This document shows, piece after piece, positions 56,153 to 64,000 of a stretch of DNA of 64,000 nt; within the stretch, counting starts at the first letter, position 1; every line of letters starts with the position of its first letter. The notes under the pieces were generated by a model. That model made no database searches and was not told where the DNA came from. It saw nothing but the letters and a program-made list of their open reading frames with translations. Source of the DNA: Scalesia atractyloides (lineage: Eukaryota; Streptophyta; Magnoliopsida; Asterales; Asteraceae); assembly GCA_947069175.1 (NCBI GenBank), contig CAMTDV010000017.1, forward strand, positions 45,207,137 to 45,271,136, given 5' to 3'. Position numbers and translations under genes: made by a program.

Positions 56153-59100
56153 AGTTAGAGGAAACTTGTGGAAACAGATGTGCGTACTTCGCTTTCATTT
56201 GATCCTCTCGTTCCCAAGTAAATTCTGGGCCACGTTTGGATTCCCAGCGAACTTTGACTATCGGATTCGTCTTCGCTTGAGTTTCTTGACTTCACGGTCC
56301 AAAATCTCCACAGGTTTCTTGACAAAGTGCATAGTGTCATCAACGTGAATTTTGTCGAGAGGGACGTGAAGATGTGTGAGATCCATCACAATGTTCTCCC
56401 ACTTCCATACCGGATTTTTGGTTGTTCAAGCAAACCAGATGGGCGTTGATGTTCCGCCTGACTTTAAGACAAGTTAGGCATTTTGATACATACAAGGCAA
56501 TGTCTTTCTTCATACACGGCCACCAATACTGGGTACGAAGATCCTTGTACATTTTGTCTGCACCAGGATGGATTGAATAACGAGACTTATGAGCTTCGTC
56601 CATCAATAGGGTGCGGAGGTTGTCTTGACTTGGAACCCACAAACGATTTAAATAATAGAGTAATCCATTGTCTCTCGTTTCGAGCTCAAGTTGATGCGGT
56701 AATTCACTACCCATCATACCTTGTGTAACACAAGTACGTTGAGCTTGGAAAATACGTGTCTGGAAATCAGATTGAATTCGAACACAATGAACCTTGACAC
56801 GTTCCTTACGACTAAGCGCATCGGCCATAACATTCGCCTTACAAGGATGGTAGTGAATTTCGCAGTCGTAATCGTTTAAAAGTTTGACCCAGCGTCGTTG
56901 TCTCATGTTCAGCTCCTTTTGATTGAATATATGTTGGAGACTTTTGTGGTCGGTAAAAACTACGCATTTCGTACCATAAAGGTAGTGTCTCCAAATCTTG
57001 AGAGCAAAAACTACAGCACCTAATTCAAGATCATGGGTCGTGTAGTTCTTCTCGTGGACTTTCAATTATCTTGACGCATAGGCTATGACTTTATCTCGTT
57101 GCATAAGAACACAACCAAGGCCTAGGTTCGATGCATCACAATAGACAACAAAATCATCGTTGCCATCGGGTAAAGATAGAATATGAGCATCGCAGAGTTT
57201 TTGTTTCAGAGTTTGGAAAGCTTCTTCTTGTTTGGGTCCCACTCAAAAGGCTTATTCTTTTGAGTCAAAGCGGTAAGGGGTACCGCGATCTTTGAGAAGT
57301 TCGGGATGAATTGACGGTAATATCCAGCAAGACCAAAAATGAGCGAACTTCTGAGGGAGTAGTGTGTGTGTTCCAATCCTTAATCGCAGTGATTTTGGAA
57401 GGATCCACATGTATACCTTGCTCATTGACTATGTGTCCCAAGAATTGAACTTCTTTTAGCCAAAACTCGCACTTGGAGAATTTGGCATAAAGTTGTTCTT
57501 TCTTTAGTAGTTCCATAGTTAATCGAAGGTGTTGTTCGTGTTCGGCTCGAGACTTGGAATAAATAAGAATGTCGTCGATGAAAACAATGATGAACTTGTC
57601 CAAATAAGGTTTACAAACCCGATTCATCAAGTCCATGAAAACAACTGGAGCATTTGTCAAACCGAAAGGCATGACAGTAAACTCGTAATGACCATATCGA
57701 GTGCGAAAGGCAGTCTTGGGAATTTCTTCTTCGAGCACACGAAGTTGATGATAACCAGAACGCAGATCAATCTTTGAAAAGTAACTAGCACCTTGTAGCT
57801 GATCAAAGAGATCATCAATGCGAGGTAGGGGATATCGATTTTTGATCGTGAGTTTTTTGAGCTCACGGTAATCGATGCACATACGGAAAGATCCATCCTT
57901 CTTTTTCACAAATAGGACAGGGCGCCCCAAGGTGAATAGCTCGGACGAATGAATCCTTTATCAGATAGCTCTTGAAGCTGTTTCGATAATTCTTGCATCT
58001 TAGATGGTGCAAGATGGTAAGGAGATTTAGCAATAGGGTTGGCACCAGGTACTAGGTCAATGCGGAACTCAACTTGACGTAAAGGAGGTAAACCGGGTAA
58101 TTCCACAGGAAACACCCCAAGATAATCTCGGACAACGGGGATATCCTGAATAGTTTTGCCTTTGCCTTTCTCCTCTATGATATGTGCCAGGAAGGCAACA
58201 TAGTTCTTTCGTAGGTATTTTTGGGCTTGGTTACAAGTCATGAGTTTAAGGTTACTAGCGGGTTTCTCTCCACGAACTTCTAAGACTTCACCGGAGAGAA
58301 GAGGTATTCGAACTATCTTGTCAAAACAAATAACTTCGGCATGTTGCTTGGTTAACCAATCCATTCCTATGATGATGTCAAAACTCCAAAGTTGCATTGG
58401 CGTGAGGTCAATGGGAAAATGGTGGTTATCGAGGTTCAATTGGCAATCACGAATGACATAATCAAGTTTAAGAGATTCACCACTAGCTATCTCGACAGTC
58501 AAGGGCTTTCCTAGTTTAGTTCTTGGCATTGAAAGTAATGGTTCAAAGGCTAAGGATACGAAACTCCTATCGGCACCCGAATCGAAAAGAACAGAAGCAG
58601 GATGATTGTTGACAAGGAACGTACCGTTAACGACTTCGTTATTAGCACGGGCCTCGTTGGCGTTAATGTTGAATGCTCATCCACGAGCTTGATTGGCATT
58701 GGCTAACTTCGGGCAGTTGTTCTTGTAATGGCCCATCTCGCCGCAGTTAAAACATGACCCAGGTGGAAAGTGAGGTCGAACAGGATTTGCTTGGGATTGG
58801 ACAGGGTTCTGTGCAGCTTGGTTTGGAACAGATCGACAAACGTTGTCCAAGTGGCCAAATCTTCCACAAGTCGTACATTGACGACATGGTTGATGAAGTT
58901 GGTGGTGACCGTTGCATCGATTGCACAACAGTGCAGTACCAGCATATGGCTTCCTCACATGAGGTTGAGCTTGTTGGTTTTGGGGAGCTTGATTGGGTTG
59001 AGCGGCTGGTGCGGGTTGTGTAGTAACAGCAAAGTTCTGAGAAGCCTTACGCTTCTTTGATCGTTTAGAAGGCTCGACTTTGTTTCCCTTTTGTTTCTCT

Positions 59101-59816
59101 TGAGTGGTTTTGGTGGATGATTTCTTATCGCCTTTGCGTTGAAGGTTACCCTTTTTGACCTGAGACTCGGTCAAAGTCGCAGCTAGCTCAATGGCATGTT
59201 GAACAGTGGTTGGGTTACTTCCGGTAATAATGTCCTGAATAGGATCAGGCAAACCATCGATATACTTCTCGATTGCCTTATACAAAGGCGTCACCATTGA
59301 AGGACAGAGTAAACTCAACTCCTCGTACCGGTCAGTATAAGCACGATGCTCACCACTATCCTGTTTGAGATCATGGTATTCGTTTTCAAGCGCCCTCTAC
59401 TCATGACGAGGACATAATTCCATCATCATTAGAGCCCTAAGCTCTTCCCAAGTTTGTGCTAAGGCTACATTAGCACCTCTGTCTCTCATAATACCATTCC
59501 ATCATGTAAGAGCTCTCTTTTTGAATACGCTCGACGCAAACTCAACTTTTCGCTCATTTGGGCATTGCACATGACGAAAAGTACTTTCGAGGCTCTTAAA
59601 CCATTGCAAAAGCCCAGTAGCTCCCTCAGACTCAGAAAACAAGAGTGGTTTAGCCGAATAAAATTGTTTATAGTTGCACGGAACTTTTGCATTGTTATTG
59701 TTATTATTGTTCGCTTGATTGAGTTGGGTCACTGGATTTGGGAGTACAACAGCAATTTGCTGAGCGATAATAGCTGCCATTTCGGCATTTTGAGTTGTGT
59801 CACGTCTAGGAGGCAT
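56151..59816 (-). pseudogene. gag-pol: gypsy-2 gag-pol, single frame with many breaks
   Basis: Start ATG at 59816 (MPPRRDTTQN). Gag: retrotransposon capsid-like domain, basic linker, then two zinc knuckles (CTTCGRFGHLDNVC and CFNCGEMGHYKNNC). Gag and pol share one frame, broken by in-frame stops at 59502-59504, 59397-59399 and 58677-58679. Protease DSGAD lies at 58569-58583 and [11 protein letters not shown] near 57565-57580. A frameshift near 57922 falls before RT, and others follow near 57340 and 57230. RNase H and the integrase zinc region are readable (56340-57065, after another stop at ~57066). The integrase catalytic core is deleted: just after the first catalytic Asp region (near 56375) the sequence jumps to the C-terminal tail. 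It cannot be autonomous. Confidence 0.92.
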
Positions 59817-60063
59817 TCTAAAAGAAAACATGGAGGAAGATACGTGATATTGATATAAATCAAGAGAGGTGTTGAAAATATCAATGAAATAAGGATGGTG
59901 GTCATTCGTTCGTTTCTCAAAACAAACAAACAACACACGGTGACTAATCAAAGTAAATGGGTCTTTAAAATGTATCACGAAGACATACTGTAGCCTATAA
60001 GTGGACACTCACCCCAAGAGTTCCCAGGTAAGAGTGACTGGTCCGATTAAGTGGATTTGTACG
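59817..60063 (-). other. gypsy-2 leader, gag-proximal part
   Basis: 247 bp of non-coding leader between gag and the solo LTR. The last five plus-strand bases, GTACG (60059-60063), are one target-duplication copy. Confidence 0.75.
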
Positions 60064-60244
60064 TGTAACATTTGTCGAAAACGGGTTTTCCAAACCCGCT
60101 CCGTTTGTAATCAAATATCAAGTTATAAATGTTTCGTTGCGTATTTATGTCTATTTTGATTTTTAATGATACATAATTAATAAACAAACTAAACCATAAA
60201 AGTTATAATTGATAAAAAGTAAAAATAAAATAATTAAAAGAAAA

Positions 60245-60330
60245 TGAGGCTGCCGGGACTCGAACCCGAGTCAGCTGGGTTGAACTCCAAAGACTTAACA
60301 CATACACACATAACCACTCCGCCACTTGTT
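60245..60330 (-). other. tRNA-like module S (solo LTR)
   Basis: The A box TGGCGGAGTGG is unchanged. The B box is GGTTCGAGTCC, a perfect consensus and better than in LTR1-3. The T-arm pairs (TCGGG/CCCGG with one G-U), and TTTT follows on the minus strand (plus 60241-60244). Confidence 0.7.
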
Positions 60331-61172
60331 GTTTTCTGTCAACTCTAGGAAACAAATAAATCTTATAGACAATCATGAAGCAACCTGTTGCGCCAAACTG
60401 AAACCGTAATCGGCTTTCAACCGTCCCAAAACGGTTGAGTGTTCGCGGATTCTGGTTTATAACCGATGCACCGACGATCCTAATCAATTCAGTCTTGAAT
60501 TAACTTAAATTTTGATGATGATCGGTTTTTATAACCGAAGATATTCAATTTCTGAATTACTTCAATCAAAGACCTCTCTCGCGACTTAGAAACATTCTAC
60601 AAACCTTCAATTGCACTTTCGCTATTCATTCAGTTCGTCAGAAAAACTTTTTTAACTCGCCGGAAAATCTCTGCAAGTCGCCGGAAAACCGAGACCTTCA
60701 GTAATACGGTAAATACTTCGACTATTTCAGTTTCAATCCGTTGTTAGGCTGTTACTAACTTCAAACCAACAATCAGAATCAATCCCAGACGACATAGCCG
60801 GAATATTCAGCTCTCGCCGGAAAACTTCTGGAATTTCCAATCTCACGCGGTGAATCGGTATGAACATTCAAAACCTCTGTTAATCCTTGTTTAGTACCCC
60901 ACTTTCATAACTAATCAATCAAATTTGGTAATTGAACCGAACAGAGGAAGCTCATAATCAGAGCCGACGATCCTTGCCGGAGTTTCGAGAACAACGACCT
61001 GTTCCGGTACTTTCTTTCCCCAAACCTTCCCCGTTCATCACCTTTCAACTTGTTCATATTATTCGTTAACTGAATTAAACAAATAACAGCGAGATAACCG
61101 TTGTCTGTGTTATAGACGAAGAAGACGAAGTAGTAGATGATAGTAAGATTAATTAAAATGGATATTGTAAAC

Positions 61173-61587
61173 GGGTTAGACACACAGTCCAGCGGTGGAC
61201 TGTGTGCACATACAAATCACACGCCGCGAGTTCGATCTTTGACACACGTATACCTCATAATTAAAATGTTCTTTTTTCTAAATGAACCGGATCCTTTTCG
61301 CAATTAGATGTTAAGTATAATAAAAATCTGTATATTAAACAAGTTAGACACACAGTCCAGCGGTGGACTGTGTGTAACGTTAAAGCACAGGTTCCGGGTT
61401 CGAGACCTGTTAGTGACACCGGTTCGATGATTTAAAATATTTTTGAAAATAAAAGAATTTTGAATAAACTGAGTTAGTATATAAGTATAATTAAAAATAG
61501 AATTATTTCGAGTTAGACACGTAGCTCAGTTGGTAGAGCTGCGTGCACGCGTACGGGAGGTCTCGGGTTCGAGCCTCACCCGGCGCA
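61173..61587 (+). other. tRNA-like modules P1, P3 and P4 (solo LTR)
   Basis: P1-like at 61173-61250, P3-like at 61341-61420, P4-like at 61512-61587. The 11-bp hairpin is perfect in the first two. P4 has TAGCTCAGTTGG (61522-61533) and GGTTCGAGCC (61566-61575). T-runs follow at 61272-61277, 61440-61444 and about 61660. P2 is absent. Confidence 0.67.
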
Positions 61588-62734
61588 TACAATTACACAA
61601 TAAAACCGGTCAACAAGTCAAACGGTCAACGGTCAACGGTCAATGCAAAAGTCGACATATTTTTATATTTTTATTTATTTAATTTAATCTAAAAATCAAT
61701 TAAAAATACTTAAAAATAAGGTTTTTAAAGTTAGGAAATAGCCTTAAACTCACAATAATATATCTAAAAATCCCATTAAAATTATCAATAAAATCCACTC
61801 ATTTACTATATTTTCCGTTATTATTTAGGTTAGTTAATACTCGTTGTTCAATCCTTTCCAACTCGTGCGCATCTCATCATCTCCAACCAAACGCACCCAA
61901 TGTGAGTGAATCTTTACAAATTCCCCGTTTTAATCACGTTTTTGGGGTGTATCATGTGTCTTGCCATTTATTATATTTAAATCATTGTGCATACATCATA
62001 TCATGAACAAATGTGTATTCAGCTTGTTTCAACTGTTTGTGTGGTTATTGTTAGATTTAATTTATTATTTTCAGTACATGCAAGTTCATAGGCCGCCGCT
62101 CCCCATTACATTATGAGCGTTGAGCATGTTCCCCATTACATTATGAGCGGAACCTGGCGTGCCAACATACGATCGGCTCCGTTTGATTGAGCCTTGATCG
62201 CATAGACATTTATCATTTTCAGTACATGCAATACGATCGGCTCCGTTTGATTGAGCCTTGATCGCACAGTTTCATTCATGTTATATATTTATGCAAGTTA
62301 TTATATGTCATTGTATGTTATTGTGTGTTATAGTTTGTGGTTGACAATGTTACTGATTGATTATTTACATTTGCTCACTTATGATTATGCACAATTTTTC
62401 CTTGATAAAATAACAAGAAAGTCAATAATAAATGTTTATCTAACAAGGTTCACTCGCCAACTTATGTTGACCCAAAAACCCCCATTTTTACACATGATAC
62501 AGGTGAACCAGCTGCAGCAAGAAACACATAGGATTTGCCTAGAAGAATAAACTGATTTAGAGCTTGGAATTGTTTAGTTGGTTATTTTTCTTTGTATTTG
62601 TATGGACATGTTTGGATTATTGAGAATGTAATTTTGACTTTAATAAATATGAAACATATTAGTAAATATCATGAGCTTTGGTGATAACCCAATTATGCCC
62701 CGACTCTTATTCCGCTACAGGTCGTGGTGTGACA

Positions 62735-63036
62735 GTACAAACACTCTAACCTTGGACAGAAAACTCGGGGTACAGGCACCCACCCTTCCAGATTGCATGT
62801 GTTCACATTAATAAAACCCAAACTTTGACGAGATTTTGAAAACCTTGAAGGCTAAAAGAGACCGATGATTCATTTTTCACTTTATGCCTTCAATTTTGTC
62901 TTGTTTTTGCTAATCACTAAGGATAGGTGATGGTGGTGTATTAAGAATCTAAACACAAGTAAACTTGCGTTAGGGTCCTAGGAAGGTTATAGTCTAGGTC
63001 AAAGCATTACTAATAACCTAGTTCCCTATAACCAGT
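62735..63036 (-). other. gypsy-2 leader, PBS-proximal part
   Basis: 302 bp between the solo LTR and the PBS, non-coding. Together with 59817-60063 it gives an original leader of about 550 bp. Confidence 0.75.
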
Positions 63037-63048
63037 GCTCTGATACCA
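63037..63048 (-). promoter_or_regulatory. PBS of gypsy-2
   Basis: On the minus strand TGGTATCAGAGC, complementary to initiator Met-tRNA, three bases from the 5' LTR. Confidence 0.92.
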
Positions 63049-63051
63049 ATC

Positions 63052-64000
63052 TTTAACACCCCGACCGCGTAAAAACAACGAACCGCGACGGAAACGTCGG
63101 GAGTCACGTTAACAGATTGTTACAACAACACATGGTTATTAAAGTTATGTTTTATTGGATATTGAAATTACATAGATACATTGTCTTGAAGTTTAAAATA
63201 AACTAATTAAACTATCGTCTTTCATATTTTAAGGCACTAAGTCCGCGTCCAATCCTACGTGAGCATACATCGACATCAAACTTGGTTTCCTGAAACATAT
63301 GTTAAACGAATCAGCAAAAATATGCCGGTGAGTATATAGGTTTTGTGAGTGTGTCAAATTCATGGCTTTGAATATGTATTACAATACCTCGTCAGACTAC
63401 TAGAGTCGTTAATTTAAAAACCTTGTTATCAAAAGTATTTAGTATTGCAATGATAACTAACCAACTAAAACAAGTTAGTTATAGTTTATAAAAGACTTGT
63501 AGCATGAATCTTGACCAAAACATTTGTTTTGTAAATTCGAGTAGTAAATCGTCTTTGAAGAAACTTTGTATGGTTTATATCTTTAATTGAAAATCGTTGC
63601 GTGTCATTGTTTGAAAACCTTTGTTCCAAGTGATGCAAATAACGCCACGAATGTTATACGATAAAAGCACTTATATATAGGAAGTACCAGCGGCGTATCC
63701 ACCATGCTTTTATCACATTACACACGTACCATTATCTAAATCACTTACCATAAACCAATCGTCCATTGTTCGTGTCATAAACCCATTCGTCCATTGTTCG
63801 TGTCATAAACCCATTGTTCATCATCCGTGTAAACAAATCGTTCTTGTTTTAATTGTAAAAACTTTTGGTCGTTTTGGTGAATACATTCAAACCTGTGTTG
63901 ACTCGTCTATACCACCAAAGGGTATCTTTAAATTGCAATAACAAACCACCAAAGGGTTTGTTAAAGTAAACAGTTTCGGTCGTTCCCCAAACTTCCCCAC
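63052..64000 (-). repeat. 5' LTR of gypsy-2 (incomplete)
   Basis: Matches the start of 52902-56114 over the 949 bp visible, with small differences. Its terminal bases are TTTAACACC rather than TGTAACACC. It continues beyond the window. Confidence 0.92.
63660..63714 (-). other. Arm-core-arm structured motif in gypsy-2 5' LTR
   Basis: Arms GATAAAAGC (63660-63668) and GCTTTTATC (63706-63714). The core 63669-63705 is, as reverse complement, identical over all 37 bp to TR-GAG 9951-9987. Confidence 0.82.

Larger units (their letters stand above)
60064..62734 (+). repeat. Solo LTR of the TR-GAG family in gypsy-2 leader
   Basis: 2671 bp, TGTAACATTTG to GGTGTGACA, clearly related to the LTRs at 5116-20000 but diverged. 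It is flanked by GTACG and GTACA, a 5-bp target duplication with one change. It keeps the antisense S module and three sense modules. No PBS, gag or PPT lies beside it, so it arose by LTR-LTR recombination. Its orientation is opposite to gypsy-2. Confidence 0.9.
52902..64000 (-). mobile_element. gypsy-2, minus-strand Ty3/gypsy element (5' LTR cut by window end)
   Basis: In its own sense: 5' LTR (64000 to 63052, incomplete), PBS, leader interrupted by a TR-GAG-family solo LTR, gag-pol, PPT, 3' LTR (56114 to 52902). Its C-terminal pol tail and long LTRs resemble the Tekay/Del chromovirus group. It is inserted in the copia fragment at 52901/52902. Confidence 0.9.

Overview
This window is intergenic plant DNA made almost entirely of nested LTR retrotransposons. 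I found no host gene, rRNA or authentic tRNA gene. The AT-rich composition, initiator-Met-tRNA primer sites (TGGTATCAGAGCC), long-LTR Ty3/gypsy elements with a chromodomain-like tail, and a Ty1/copia element with a long ORF after pol all indicate a large plant genome. A member of the Asteraceae is my guess from general family resemblance; no database was searched.

Layout. (1) 1-27417 is a Ty3/gypsy element ('gypsy-1') with 4.0-kb LTRs; its left LTR begins about 83 bp before the window. It keeps an odd coiled-coil ORF and a broken PR-RT-RNaseH-IN-chromodomain-like pol, but its own gag is missing. (2) Inside it, 5116-~20000 holds a gag-only, pol-less element (TR-GAG type) as a tandem array LTR1-internal-LTR2-internal-LTR3; LTR3 has lost its 3' end. 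(3) Gypsy-1 sits in the gag of a Sirevirus-like Ty1/copia element (27418-~37031), with pol remnants, a long broken downstream ORF and one visible LTR. (4) That copia element appears to sit in a minus-strand gypsy-type element (~37032-42970) with a PBS and a 3.1-kb LTR but no recognisable coding sequence. (5) That element interrupts an older LTR ending at 43441. The stack is therefore about five insertions deep. (6) 43442-52901 holds unassigned sequence, pieces of several gypsy LTRs, a copia LTR, a copia fragment bounded by a 10-bp repeat, and a Sirevirus-like 3' piece with a ~775-bp unit in triplicate. (7) 52902 to the end is a minus-strand gypsy element ('gypsy-2') with one gag-pol frame broken by nonsense codons, frameshifts and loss of the integrase core; a solo LTR of the TR-GAG family (60064-62734) lies in its leader.

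Most interesting observations. Every TR-GAG-family LTR carries an ordered set of tRNA-like modules: one antisense module upstream of the TATA box, then three or four sense modules downstream. They have Pol III A/B-box-like motifs, and each is followed by a T-run. Separately, a 37-bp sequence repeated four times after the TR-GAG gag is identical to a segment in the gypsy-2 LTR leader. In the two families it is enclosed by different but self-complementary arms, which suggests a conserved RNA fold. With a related Gag, the same PBS and the same palindrome before the PPT, this makes gypsy-2-like elements plausible helpers of the TR-GAG family. Function is inference throughout; shared sequence, positions and pairing are seen directly.
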